The translations under genes were made by a program, and so were the position numbers. From Novosphingobium decolorationis (lineage in GTDB: Bacteria > Pseudomonadota > Alphaproteobacteria > Sphingomonadales > Sphingomonadaceae), in assembly GCF_018417475.1 (NCBI RefSeq), contig NZ_CP054856.1, positions 2,573,001 through 2,637,000 of the forward strand: DNA of 64,000 bases. The letters are read 5' to 3'. The notes beneath the pieces are model-generated. The model worked only from the letters and a program-made list of their open reading frames with translations. It was not told where the DNA came from and did not search any database. Positions 49,420-58,569 of the stretch are shown in pieces. Positions within the stretch are counted from its first letter, which is position 1. Each line of letters opens with the position of its first letter.

Positions 49420-49600
49420 CAAGTTCCCGCCGATTTCCTCGCCCTGCCGCCCACATGAAACAACTCATCGTCCGGTCAACGGATGATGCCCTTTATTCAC
49501 TCGACGGTCAGCCGTTTTGGGACAAGAGGGCGCGGAAGAAACCGGCGGCCCGCGCCGCCAGAACCTCTGACCCGAACCTTTTAGATTGCCTGGATACCCT

Positions 49601-49750
49601 ATGCGCCTGCTCAAGACCCAATTCGCCCGCTTCTTCGCTCTCGGCTTCGCCGGTGGGGCCGTGCTGGTGTTCGGCGTCATGGGCATCGACACCGGCACCT
49701 CGCTTTCGGACTCGATGGTCCCCCCGGCCGAAGCCGCCACCACGCGTTGA
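49601..49750 (+). CDS. Small single-helix membrane or secreted protein
   Basis: This 49-residue ORF (MRLLKTQFARFFALGFAGGA) has one hydrophobic segment (FFALGFAGGAVLVFGVMG) and a C-terminal tail PPAEAATTR. A GGATACCCT stretch precedes it rather than a strong ribosome site. It stands between the small membrane-protein gene and the Zur-like gene. It may be real because its codon use is like that of neighbouring genes, but no homologue is recognised. Confidence 0.45.
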   Translation: MRLLKTQFARFFALGFAGGAVLVFGVMGIDTGTSLSDSMVPPAEAATTR

Positions 49751-49818
49751 GGCACGCCGGACGCGGCGCACAGCCGTCCGGACTCACGGCCCCACCCGAC
49801 ATTGCGAAGCGGGGCCGA

Positions 49819-50322
49819 ATGGCCCATATTGGAAGCATGGGCACCGATCTTCACGACGACTGCGAAATCACGCACGGCCACCACGAGCACAGCGGCGAAG
49901 GCCTGAAGAGGGCGGCGCGCGACGTGCTGGTATCGGCGGGTGAGCAGTGGACCGACATGCGCGCGGACGTGTTCGCCTCGCTGGCCGAACGCACCACGCC
50001 CGCTTCGGCCTATGACCTCGCCGAAAGCGTTTCGGCGCTGCGCGGCAAGCGCGTAGCCCCCAACAGCGTCTACCGTATTCTCGACCTCTTCGTGCGCACG
50101 AACCTGGCGCGCCGGGTGGAAAGCGCGAACGCCTACATCGCCAATTCGCATCCCGGCTGTCGTCACGACTGCATCTTCCTGATCTGCGATGCCTGCGGCG
50201 AAGTCGTGCACATTGATGACGACGAACTGACCGGCGCGCTCATCAAGGCCGCCCGCGACAACGGTTTTGCCGACGTGCGTCCGGTCGTCGAACTGCGCGG
50301 AACCTGCGCCTCATGCAGTTGA
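49819..50322 (+). CDS. Fur-family regulator, Zur-like
   Basis: The 167-residue protein has a His-rich N-terminus (THGHHEHSGEG), a winged-helix domain (ASAYDLAESVSALRGKRVAP, NSVYRILDLFVRTNLARRVE) and a metal domain HPGCRHDCIFLICDACGEVVHID. The final CASCS supplies the second Cys pair of the structural zinc site. Features fit Zur more than Fur. The ATG at 49819 is chosen; 49837 (MGTDLHDD) is also possible. No Zur-box-like palindrome was identified in the window. Confidence 0.8.
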   Translation: MAHIGSMGTDLHDDCEITHGHHEHSGEGLKRAARDVLVSAGEQWTDMRADVFASLAERTTPASAYDLAESVSALRGKRVAPNSVYRILDLFVRTNLARRVESANAYIANSHPGCRHDCIFLICDACGEVVHIDDDELTGALIKAARDNGFADVRPVVELRGTCASCS

Positions 50323-50470
50323 AGCGCTCTCTTTTCCCAGTGCCAACTTGAAACGCCCGCCAATTTCTTGACTTTTCCTTGGCACAATCCTTACGGACGG
50401 CCGTTAGGACCCGATGGCTCCGAAGTCGATCAGATCGACATGCCCGCCGCACACGTGTAAGGCTAACCTG

Positions 50471-52405
50471 ATGAACGCCAGCTCGGCAACGCCCCTCCTC
50501 GATACCGTTTCCACCCCTGAAGACCTGCGTGCGCTTGCGCCCGGCCAGCTGCGCCAGCTTGCCGACGAGTTGCGCACCGAGACGATCTCGGCCGTGGGGC
50601 AGACCGGTGGGCACCTGGGCTCGGGGCTCGGCGTGGTCGAACTTACGGTCGCCTTGCACTACGTCTTCGACACGCCCGTCGACCGCCTGATCTGGGACGT
50701 GGGCCACCAGGCCTATCCGCACAAGATCCTGACCGGCCGCCGTGACCGTATCCGCACGCTGCGCCAGGGCGGCGGCCTCTCGGGTTTCACCAAGCGCTCC
50801 GAGAGCGAGTACGATCCCTTCGGCACCGCGCATAGCTCCACCTCGATCTCGGCTGCGCTCGGCTTTGCCATGGCCAACAAGATCAAGGGCGTGGCCGGAC
50901 GCGGCATTGCGGTGATCGGCGACGGCGCGATGAGCGCAGGCATGGCCTACGAGGCGATGAACAACGCCGAGGCCGCGGGCAACCGCCTGATCGTGATCCT
51001 CAACGACAACGACATGTCGATTGCACCGCCGGTCGGGGGCCTCTCGTCCTACCTCGCGCGGCTTGTGTCCTCGGGCAAGTTCCTGGGTCTGCGCGAGCTT
51101 GCACGCCGCTTCGCCCGCCGCCTGCCGCGCCCGCTGGCGCAGGCTGCCCGCAAGACCGACGAATACGCCCGCGGCCTCGCCATGGGTGGCACGCTGTTCG
51201 AGGAACTGGGCTTCTATTATGTCGGCCCGCTCGACGGCCACGACCTCGATTCGCTGGTTCCAGTCCTCGAAAACGTGCGCGATGCGGGCGAAGGTCCGAT
51301 CCTGCTCCATGTCGTGACGCAGAAGGGCAAGGGCTACCAACCCGCCGAGGATGCCGCCGACAAGTACCACGGCGTCCAGAAGTTCAATGTCGTCACCGGT
51401 GAGCAGACCAAGGCTCCCGCCGGTCCGCCCAGCTACACCGGCGTCTTTGCCAAGGCGCTGGTTGCCGAGGCCGAGAAGGACGACACGATCTGCGCGATCA
51501 CCGCCGCGATGCCCTCGGGCACCGGGCTCGACAAGTTCGCCTCCTCCTTCCCCGAGCGTTCGTTCGATGTCGGCATCGCCGAACAGCACGCCGTGACATT
51601 CGCAGCCGGTCTGGCCGCACAGGGCATGCGTCCGTTCTGCGCGATCTACTCCACCTTCCTGCAGCGCGCCTTCGACCAGGTCGTGCACGACGTCGCGATC
51701 CAGAACCTGCCGGTGCGCTTCGCCATCGACCGGGCCGGGCTTGTCGGGGCAGACGGCGCCACCCACGCAGGGTCGTTCGACATCACCTACCTGGCGACGC
51801 TCCCCAACATGGTCGTCATGGCCGCTGCAGACGAAGCGGAACTGGTCCACATGACCCACACCGCCGCGCAGCATGACAGTGGCCCCATCGCCTTCCGCTA
51901 CCCGCGTGGCAACGGCGTGGGCGTGGAACTGCCCGAGACCCCGCTGCGCCTCGAGATCGGCAAGGGCCGCGTGGTGCGCGGTTCGGCGGAAAAGGGCGGC
52001 AAGGTCGCCATTCTCTCGCTCGGCACGCGCCTTGGCGAAGCGCTCAAGGCCTCCGACACGCTGGAGGCCAAGGGCCTGCCGACGACGGTCGCCGACATGC
52101 GCTTTGCCAAGCCGCTCGACACCGACCTCATCCGTCGCCTGATGCTGAACCACGAAGTGGTCATCACGCTGGAGGAAGGGTCGATCGGCGGCCTTGGTGC
52201 CCACGTCCTCACCATGGCGAGCGACGAGGGCCTTACCGATGCGGGCCTCAAGATCCGCACCATGCGCCTGCCCGACGTCTTCCAGGACCAGGACAAGCCC
52301 GAGAAGCAGTACGACGATGCCGGCCTCAACGCGCCGCAGATCGTCGACACCGTGCTTTCAGCGCTGCGCCACAACAGCCAGGGCGTGAGCGAAGCGCGGG
52401 CCTGA
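50471..52405 (+). CDS. dxs: 1-deoxy-D-xylulose-5-phosphate synthase
   Basis: The 644-residue enzyme has the thiamine-diphosphate motif [35 protein letters not shown], the transketolase stretch [18 protein letters not shown] and a C-terminal [14 protein letters not shown]. It makes DXP from pyruvate and glyceraldehyde-3-phosphate, the first step of the MEP isoprenoid pathway. The ATG at 50471 precedes [20 protein letters not shown], the usual N-terminus; upstream codons to 50414 lack a start context. Confidence 0.95.
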   Translation: MNASSATPLLDTVSTPEDLRALAPGQLRQLADELRTETISAVGQTGGHLGSGLGVVELTVALHYVFDTPVDRLIWDVGHQAYPHKILTGRRDRIRTLRQGGGLSGFTKRSESEYDPFGTAHSSTSISAALGFAMANKIKGVAGRGIAVIGDGAMSAGMAYEAMNNAEAAGNRLIVILNDNDMSIAPPVGGLSSYLARLVSSGKFLGLRELARRFARRLPRPLAQAARKTDEYARGLAMGGTLFEELGFYYVGPLDGHDLDSLVPVLENVRDAGEGPILLHVVTQKGKGYQPAEDAADKYHGVQKFNVVTGEQTKAPAGPPSYTGVFAKALVAEAEKDDTICAITAAMPSGTGLDKFASSFPERSFDVGIAEQHAVTFAAGLAAQGMRPFCAIYSTFLQRAFDQVVHDVAIQNLPVRFAIDRAGLVGADGATHAGSFDITYLATLPNMVVMAAADEAELVHMTHTAAQHDSGPIAFRYPRGNGVGVELPETPLRLEIGKGRVVRGSAEKGGKVAILSLGTRLGEALKASDTLEAKGLPTTVADMRFAKPLDTDLIRRLMLNHEVVITLEEGSIGGLGAHVLTMASDEGLTDAGLKIRTMRLPDVFQDQDKPEKQYDDAGLNAPQIVDTVLSALRHNSQGVSEARA

Positions 52406-52428
52406 GCGAAAGAACGAAGGATGAAGTT

Positions 52429-52542
52429 CCGAGGGCCATCGCCCTCGGGCTCCCCATACCAATCTACCTCACCTTAACCCGCTATTCTGGTGGAGAGAGG
52501 TGAGCTCGCCCATTTGGGGGTCAAGGGGCGATGGCCCCTTGA
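52429..52542. repeat. Intergenic palindrome array (gamma'-alpha', no beta)
   Basis: An inverted gamma unit (52429-52458, CCGAGGGCCATCGCCCTCGG then GCTCCCCATA) and an inverted alpha unit (52521-52542, TCAAGGGGCGATGGCCCCTT with GA) stand about 62 bp apart between the convergent dxs and SDR genes. The beta unit is missing, so the array is shorter than its relatives. Confidence 0.75.
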
Positions 52543-52557
52543 ATCATTCGCCTTCCT

Positions 52558-53316
52558 TCAATGCGCGTAGATCATCCTGCGCGTCATTCCCCCATCGATG
52601 ACGAACTGCTGCCCGGTGATGAAGCCCGCCGCATCCGAGGCGAGGAATTCGACAGCCCCGGCGATATCGGCCGGCACGCCGATCCGCCCCACGGGATGCT
52701 GCGTGCGATCAATGGGCCGATGTTCGGGTTCGCTGCGCGCGCTGGCCTTCTGCCAGTCGGCCGTCTCGATCCAGCCCGGCAGGATCGCGTTCACGCGAAT
52801 GTCGGGGCCAAGGCTGATGGCAAGCGCGTGGGTCATCGCGCATAGCGCGCCCTTGGCCGCCGCGTAGGCCTCGGTATCGGGTTCGGACTGGAGCGCGCGG
52901 GTGGACGCCATGAGGACGATGCTTCCCTCCCGCGCGCGCAAGGGCGCGACCGCCCCCCGCACGGCCAGGAACGCCCCTGTCACGTGGCTGTCCTGCCAGC
53001 GCCGCCACTCCTGTAGCGAAAGCTCCTCGATCGGCCCGGAGACCGGATCCGCGATCCCCGCGTTGGAAACGAGGAGATCAAGGCCGGCATTGTCCGTCCA
53101 CCGCGCGACCTGCGCAAAGGCGTGCGCCATGCCATCCTCGTCCGCCACATCGACGGCCTGGGTCAGAAGCGGCTGACTGCCGCTCTCGGCCGCGAGGTCG
53201 GCCAGCGCCTCGTCGTCACGGTCGAAGGCAGCCACCTTCCACCCTTTGCCAAGGAGATGGAGGACCACCCCCTTGCCGATACCCTGAGCGCCGCCCGTCA
53301 CAATCGCGATCCGCAT
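52558..53316 (-). CDS. Short-chain dehydrogenase/reductase
   Basis: The 252-residue classical SDR has the cofactor motif VTGGAQGIGKGVV, NAG in LVSNAGIADP, catalytic Ser in IVLMASTRAL, YxxxK in TEAYAAAKGAL, and a PG-type loop ILPGWIETADW. An Asp in AAFDRDDEAL after strand two suggests NAD(H) preference. The substrate is unknown. The gene is convergent with dxs and precedes the amidohydrolase pair on the same strand, separated from it by 75 bp. Confidence 0.85.
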   Translation of the reverse strand: MRIAIVTGGAQGIGKGVVLHLLGKGWKVAAFDRDDEALADLAAESGSQPLLTQAVDVADEDGMAHAFAQVARWTDNAGLDLLVSNAGIADPVSGPIEELSLQEWRRWQDSHVTGAFLAVRGAVAPLRAREGSIVLMASTRALQSEPDTEAYAAAKGALCAMTHALAISLGPDIRVNAILPGWIETADWQKASARSEPEHRPIDRTQHPVGRIGVPADIAGAVEFLASDAAGFITGQQFVIDGGMTRRMIYAH

Positions 53317-53390
53317 GGTGTCCTCGTGTGTCCCTTCGTCGTTTCAGGGGATGAACGCCTGCGGAGCGCGAAAGTGTCGCGACGGCCAGC

Positions 53391-54692
53391 TTACCAGCTG
53401 TAGGCCTTGGGCAGGTAGGTGCGATCGAGGTCCTTGTAGCGTTCGCGCAGCCGTGCCTGGTGGCTGTCGAAGGGCTGCTTGACCCCGTCGATGTAGACCG
53501 CCTCGGGCGCCGAGGAGAGCTCCAGCGGATCGCCGTCCCAGATCACCACGTCGCCTACCGCACCAGGTGCCAGGACGCCTTCCTTGCCCCCCATGCCGCT
53601 GATCTCGGCCGGGATCGAGGTGATCGCGGCAAAGGCCTGCGCCCAGGTGAGGCCAGTCGCTCCCGGCAGCTTGGTCAGCGCCACAAGGTTCCCGGCCTGC
53701 TCGGCCGCGCGGCGGGGCTGGTTGTCGCCCACGAAAAGGCCAATGCCGACCTTGACGCCCGCCTGGACCATGCGCCCGACATTCGACTGGGTCGCGCCCA
53801 GCACCTCGAACTGCTCGGGCAAGTCACGCAGCGGCATGGTCAGGACCGGGACGCCCGAGGCGGCGATCTCGTTCGCCACCATCCAGCCCTCGCTCGCGCC
53901 GATCAGCACGAGTTTGAGCGCGGGAAACTCGCTCTTGAGCGCGAGCACGGCGCGAATGTCCGAAGCGCGCTCGACATGGACGTAGAGCGCCTGTTCGCCC
54001 GAGAGGACAGGTGCGAGAGCCATCGCATCGGCATGAGTCAGCAGCGCATCGGAGGCCCGTTCGGCGGAAGCCGAAGCGCCTGCAAGCGCCTTCGCCTCGC
54101 GCAGCGCATTGCGCAGCGTGACGTGCGCGGACATGCGGCTGCCCCCGGCCTCGCGCGCGCCGCCTTCGCCCAGGACCACGAACTGGAAGGCGCGGGGCTT
54201 GTCGACCAACCCGGCATCCGCGCCCAGATCGATGAGTGCACCCTGCCCGGCAAAGATCGCGTTGCCCGGGAACGGCGTCACGCTGGCGCGCGTCACCCCG
54301 CCTTCGCGGCTGACCGCGATATGCTCGTTGGCCGGGTTCAAGGCGGGCACGACATCGAGGCTGGCGTTGAACGGGCTCTTGTCGGCCGAGAGATCGTTGC
54401 TGTCGCCGACCGCCTGCACGTCCCACAGGCCCATGTCCGAGACCGCCGCGAAGATGCCGGGCGTCACCCACTTGCCGGTGCCGTCCACAGTCTCGACCCC
54501 GGCCGGGACCGCGACGCCCACGCCTGCGGCCACGACCTTGCCCGCCTGGACAAGAACAGTCGCACCTTCGACGGGTTCGCTGCCATCGCCCTTCGCCAGC
54601 GTGGCGTTGGTAACGGCAAGGTTCTGCGCGGACGCGGCAAGCGGCGCGGCGATGGCCGCCAGGCTGGCGGCAAATGCGAGGATACGGCTCAT
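53391..54692 (-). CDS. Secreted amidohydrolase-like protein lacking the HxH metal motif
   Basis: A signal peptide (RILAFAASLAAIAAPLAASA, then QNL) precedes an amidohydrolase fold of about 410 residues (VPAGVETVDGTGKWVTPGIF, MGGKEGVLAPGAVGDVVIWD, GDPLELSSAPEAVYIDG). Where relatives read VTPGVIDAHSHLG this protein reads VTPGIFAAVSDMGLWDVQAV, so both His of the first metal site are absent. It may be non-catalytic or use other ligands. Its start overlaps the stop of the intact paralogue by 4 bp (ATGA), which suggests a paired or heteromeric role in the periplasm. Confidence 0.8.
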   Translation of the reverse strand: MSRILAFAASLAAIAAPLAASAQNLAVTNATLAKGDGSEPVEGATVLVQAGKVVAAGVGVAVPAGVETVDGTGKWVTPGIFAAVSDMGLWDVQAVGDSNDLSADKSPFNASLDVVPALNPANEHIAVSREGGVTRASVTPFPGNAIFAGQGALIDLGADAGLVDKPRAFQFVVLGEGGAREAGGSRMSAHVTLRNALREAKALAGASASAERASDALLTHADAMALAPVLSGEQALYVHVERASDIRAVLALKSEFPALKLVLIGASEGWMVANEIAASGVPVLTMPLRDLPEQFEVLGATQSNVGRMVQAGVKVGIGLFVGDNQPRRAAEQAGNLVALTKLPGATGLTWAQAFAAITSIPAEISGMGGKEGVLAPGAVGDVVIWDGDPLELSSAPEAVYIDGVKQPFDSHQARLRERYKDLDRTYLPKAYSW

Positions 54693-56071
54693 TTCACGTC
54701 TCCTTCACCGGGCTGGCCAAGTTCGAAATCGCTGACCGGACGCATCCGGGGATTGGTGGCATCGAACAGCATCGCGCCGTCGATCCAGACCTTTTCCGGG
54801 CGGGTGTAGACCGAGAGCGGATCACCGTTCCACAGGACGACGTCGGCCATCTTGCCTTCTTCCAGACTGCCGGTCTGATCGGAAATGCCCGCCGCCTTGG
54901 CCGCGTTGTAGGTGAACCAGGAAATGACCTGGGCATCGGGAATGTCGATCCCCATCCGGCGCCCGGCACCTTGCGCCTTGGCCGCCGCCTGGTTGAGGCG
55001 CTGGATGCCGTTCTGGTCGTCCGAGTGGATGACCACGCAGGCGCCTTCCTTGGCGATCAGCGCGGCATTCTCGGGGATGCCATCGTAGGCCTCCATCTTG
55101 AACCCGTACCAATCCGCCCATACCGCCGAGCACACGTCCGCCTCGCGCAGCATGTCGGCGATCTTGTAGCTCTCGACCGCGTGGTGGAAGGTGGTGACCC
55201 TGTAGCCCGCCTCCTTCGCCATATCCAGCACGAGCGCCATTTCCTCGGCCCGGTAGCAGTGGTTCTGGACGAGGATCTCGCCCTTCAGCACGCCCTCCAG
55301 CGTTTCCTTGGCAAGGTCACGCTTTTCGTGGTCGCCCTCCATGTAGGCTTTGGCGTCGATCCACGTCTGGCGATTGACCGCGAAGTTGCCCATGCGCGTG
55401 GACGGCTTCATCCCGCGCGAGCCGTAGACGCGCTTGGGATTTTCGCCGCAGGCCATCTTGAGCGAATAGGGCGCGCCCGGGAACTTCATCTGCTGCACGG
55501 TGATCGCGGGCACGTTCTTGAGCATGACCGAGCGCCCACCCATGAGGTTGGCCGACCCCGGCAGGATCAGGAGCGAGGTCACCCCGCCGTTCGCCAGCGC
55601 GCGGCTGAAGCCCGGATCCTGCGGCCAGACCGAATGCTCCGCCCAGACATCGGGCGTCGTCGGCGCGGTGGCCTCGTTGCCGTCCGAGTTGGCATCGACA
55701 CCGGGCGAGGCGTAGTCGCCCAGATGCGAGTGCGCGTCGATGACGCCCGGCGTCACGAACTTGCCCGTGCCATCGATGCGGTCGTAGCCTTCGGGGATGG
55801 CGAGGTCGGAGGCACCCACGGCCACGACCTTGCCCTCGGCAAAGAGCACCGTGCCGTTGTCGATCCGGCCGCCACGCCCGTCATAGACGGTGGCGCCCAC
55901 CAGCGCCGTCGGGCGCCCGGGATAGGCCCGGTAAGTCGAGGCGTAGGGCACCTCGCGCGACGCCTCGGCGTCCTTCTCCTTCTTCTTCGCCTGCGCGCCC
56001 GGCGCCAGCGTAAGCGCGAGGGTCAGCGCCAGTGCGCTGCTCCACCGCCCGATCTGCGACGTCATCCTCAT
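54689..56071 (-). CDS. Secreted amidohydrolase with intact metal site
   Basis: This 460-residue amidohydrolase of the imidazolonepropionase-like type has a signal peptide (WSSALALTLALTLAPGAQA). It carries HxH in TPGVIDAHSHLGDY, a later His in VTTFHHAVESYKIADMLREA, and the metal Asp in CVVIHSDDQNGIQRLNQ. It ends in EEGKMADVVLWNGDPLSVYT. It could hydrolyse cyclic or modified dipeptides or related amides. It starts 66 bp after the POT transporter and overlaps the downstream paralogue by 4 bp, giving one transcription unit for uptake and hydrolysis. Confidence 0.85.
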   Translation of the reverse strand: MRMTSQIGRWSSALALTLALTLAPGAQAKKKEKDAEASREVPYASTYRAYPGRPTALVGATVYDGRGGRIDNGTVLFAEGKVVAVGASDLAIPEGYDRIDGTGKFVTPGVIDAHSHLGDYASPGVDANSDGNEATAPTTPDVWAEHSVWPQDPGFSRALANGGVTSLLILPGSANLMGGRSVMLKNVPAITVQQMKFPGAPYSLKMACGENPKRVYGSRGMKPSTRMGNFAVNRQTWIDAKAYMEGDHEKRDLAKETLEGVLKGEILVQNHCYRAEEMALVLDMAKEAGYRVTTFHHAVESYKIADMLREADVCSAVWADWYGFKMEAYDGIPENAALIAKEGACVVIHSDDQNGIQRLNQAAAKAQGAGRRMGIDIPDAQVISWFTYNAAKAAGISDQTGSLEEGKMADVVLWNGDPLSVYTRPEKVWIDGAMLFDATNPRMRPVSDFELGQPGEGDVK

Positions 56072-56137
56072 GTGTCATGCCCCTGCTTGAAAGAACTCCG
56101 GCCCGATCATCGCTGACCGGGCCGGAGGGTTGTGTCC

Positions 56138-57724
56138 TTAGTTCGGCTTCACCTCGGGGTGAACGCCGCCTTCCTGGGCTTCAAGGCCCGCCTCGCCCTG
56201 CCCGGCAAGGTCGTCCACCGCGCTGTCGTCGCGCAAGCTGTCGAGGTGCATGAGGCGCTTGACCAGCGGGCTGAGGACGAGGACGGCCACGCCGATCCCC
56301 ACGCCATACCAGCCCACCGTGTTGTAGACGCCCAGCACCAGTTCCTTGCCCGCTTCGCCGCCTTCGAGGCCATCGCCGCCTGCCGCCTGCGAGATGAGGC
56401 CCGCCGCAAAGTTGCCCGTTGCCGAGGCAAAGAACCAGGTGCCCATGATGAGCGAGGCCATGTGCGCGGGCGCCAGTCGGTTCATCGCCGAAAGGCCGAC
56501 CGGCGAGAGGCACAGCTCACCCGTGGTGTGGAGAAGGTAGATGAGGAAGATGAAGAGCACCGGCACGGCGTTGTCCATTCCCGCAGCCTTCGCGCCCCAG
56601 ACGAGAACGAGGAAGCCAAGACCCACCTGGATGACGCCCAGGCCGAACTTGAACGGGGCCGAAGGCTCGAACCCGCGGCGGCCCAGCATCGTCCAGATCC
56701 CGGCGAAAAGCGGGGCCAGAAGGAAGATATAGGCCGCATTCAGCGACTGGAACATCGAGGCAGGCGCCTCGAAGCCGAGCATGTTGCGATCGACCTCACG
56801 GTCGGTGAAGAGCGAGAGCGAGTTGCCCGCCTGCTCGAACAGCGCCCAGAACACGATCGAGACGAAGATCAGGAACAGCGCGGCAAAGATGCGGTCACGG
56901 TCATGGCCGGGCAGCTTCACGACCGAATAGAGGATCACGCCCAGGACCAGAATGCCACCAAAGACGCCGAGCAGCGTGCCGACCACGGCCTGGTTCTGGA
57001 CCAGCCACCAGCAGGCCAGCACGGCCACGAGGCCCACGCCGTAGAGCGCCCATTCAAAGCCCTTCGACAAGGGCTTGGGCGCTTCGCCGCGGCCCATCAG
57101 GAGCGGCTTGAAGACGACGAAGACGACAAGGCCGAGCAGCATGCCCACGCCCGCCGCACCAAAGCCGTAGGACCAGCCGTAGACCTCGCCCAGGTAGCCG
57201 CACAGCAGCGAACCGAGGAAGGCGCCTAGGTTAATGCCCATGTAGAAGATGGTGTAGGCCGGATCGCGGCGGGCATCGGTGCGCGGGTAGAGCTGGCCGA
57301 CGATCACCGAGATGTTCGCCTTCAGGAAGCCGGAGCCCACGATGATGAAGGCGAGCGCCAGCCAGAACACGTTGAGGCTGGCCGCATCCTGTCCGCCCGA
57401 ACCTTCAAAGCCCATCAGGAAATGGCCGAATGTCAGGAGTATAGCGCCGTAGGCCACGGCCTTGCGCTGCCCCAGGTAGCGGTCGGCCAGATAGCCACCC
57501 AGCACCGGGGTGATGTATACGAGCGCGGTGTAGGCGCCGTAGATGACACCCGCTTCCCCGTCCGAGAAAAGCCAGTGCTTGGTCAGGTAGAAAATGAGCA
57601 GCGCGCGCATGCCGTAGTAGGAGAAGCGCTCCCACATCTCGGCAAAGAACAGGACGAAGAGGCCTTTCGGATGCCCCAATATGGTGCCGCGGGCATCCCC
57701 GCTTTCGGCATAGTGTGTCGCCAT
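56138..57724 (-). CDS. POT/PTR family peptide transporter
   Basis: This proton-coupled oligopeptide transporter of about 528 residues has the ExxER motif (FAEMWERFSYYGMRALL), GGYLADRYLGQRKAVAYGA, a FYMGINLGAFLGSLLCGYLG stretch and about 14 transmembrane segments. The ATG at 57724 gives MATHYAESGDARGTILGHPK; upstream codons lack family support. It precedes the two amidohydrolase genes in the same direction, so di- or tripeptide uptake is probably coupled to their action. Confidence 0.88.
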   Translation of the reverse strand: MATHYAESGDARGTILGHPKGLFVLFFAEMWERFSYYGMRALLIFYLTKHWLFSDGEAGVIYGAYTALVYITPVLGGYLADRYLGQRKAVAYGAILLTFGHFLMGFEGSGGQDAASLNVFWLALAFIIVGSGFLKANISVIVGQLYPRTDARRDPAYTIFYMGINLGAFLGSLLCGYLGEVYGWSYGFGAAGVGMLLGLVVFVVFKPLLMGRGEAPKPLSKGFEWALYGVGLVAVLACWWLVQNQAVVGTLLGVFGGILVLGVILYSVVKLPGHDRDRIFAALFLIFVSIVFWALFEQAGNSLSLFTDREVDRNMLGFEAPASMFQSLNAAYIFLLAPLFAGIWTMLGRRGFEPSAPFKFGLGVIQVGLGFLVLVWGAKAAGMDNAVPVLFIFLIYLLHTTGELCLSPVGLSAMNRLAPAHMASLIMGTWFFASATGNFAAGLISQAAGGDGLEGGEAGKELVLGVYNTVGWYGVGIGVAVLVLSPLVKRLMHLDSLRDDSAVDDLAGQGEAGLEAQEGGVHPEVKPN

Positions 57725-58078
57725 CGACCCCGGAATTCCCTTGATTGATCGTGTTGTTCGGCCCTGTGCGCCGCGCAGCAAAGGGGCGCGGGCCGCGTAT
57801 GACGGGCGAGCCTAGCGCCAAAACGGTCATTGTGAAGGGGGGACCTTGCCTCGTGCACACCCATGTCACGGCGCGAAGGCCCGCGATTCGGCCTGGAAAT
57901 GGACGGGCAAAGGTTAGGCGTTGCGTCATGCGCCACGAAATGTCATTTTCCCTTTCGACGCGGACGTTTGAATACGCAATTTTATGATTCGAAGGGGTGC
58001 GGTCCTTTTTTCGGGCCGCTGTTGGAACCAGTTCCGGAACGTCCGGCATGGTCGGACCCGGTGCAATTGGGGGATGCA
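57725..58078. promoter_or_regulatory. Divergent region between the POT transporter gene and ihfB
   Basis: These 354 bp must contain both promoters. Short AT-rich patches occur at about 57,950-57,990. No tRNA, small RNA or operator is recognised. Confidence 0.4.
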
Positions 58079-58360
58079 ATGATCAGATCCGAACTGCTGC
58101 AGGCACTCGCCAAGGAAAATCCAGAGCTGCGCGCCGAAGACGTGGAAAGTGCGCTCGACACCTTCTTCAACGAGATCGGCCAGCGCCTCGCCGACGGTGG
58201 ACGCGTGGAACTGCGCGGTTTCGGCGCCTTCTCGACACGCCACCGTGACAGCCGCGTGGGCCGCAACCCGCGCACCGGCGAAAGCGTGGAGGTCCCCGAA
58301 AAGCGGGTGCCCTACTTCAAGCCGGGCAAGGAAATGCGCGCGCGCCTCAACGTCACCTGA
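58079..58360 (+). CDS. ihfB: Integration host factor beta subunit
   Basis: The 93-residue HU/IHF protein begins [20 protein letters not shown] and has [20 protein letters not shown] and [20 protein letters not shown], then FKPGKEMR. The RNPRTGESV stretch, with the Pro that wedges into DNA, and the [12 protein letters not shown] end identify IHF-beta. The ATG at 58079 is fixed by family N-termini; the open frame upstream to 57863 is not part of it. It bends DNA in replication, recombination and transcription. Confidence 0.93.
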   Translation: MIRSELLQALAKENPELRAEDVESALDTFFNEIGQRLADGGRVELRGFGAFSTRHRDSRVGRNPRTGESVEVPEKRVPYFKPGKEMRARLNVT

Positions 58361-58470
58361 ACGGGCCGGGCGCGCCGCCGCACGCCGGGCTTCGGGCGCG
58401 CCGGCCAGGTCCTCGCAAGTTCCCCGTTGCCGCCGGCCCCGCGATCTGCCAGATCGCTGCCCACGCCTGT

Positions 58471-58555
58471 GCGGGCGTGGCGGAATGGTAGACGCCGGGG
58501 ACTTAAAATCCCCTGATCCTTGATCGTGCGGGTTCGAGTCCCGCCGCCCGCACCA
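58471..58555 (+). tRNA. tRNA-Leu (TAA)
   Basis: The 85-bp gene has the acceptor stem GCGGGCG pairing with CGCCCGC, anticodon stem GGGGA/TCCCC with loop CTTAAAA (anticodon TAA), a long variable arm (about CTGATCCTTGATCG) and the T-arm GGTTCGAGTCC. The gene encodes CCA at 58553-58555. It is followed closely by the DUF2779 gene. Confidence 0.93.
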
Positions 58556-58569
58556 CACGCCTGTCCGGG

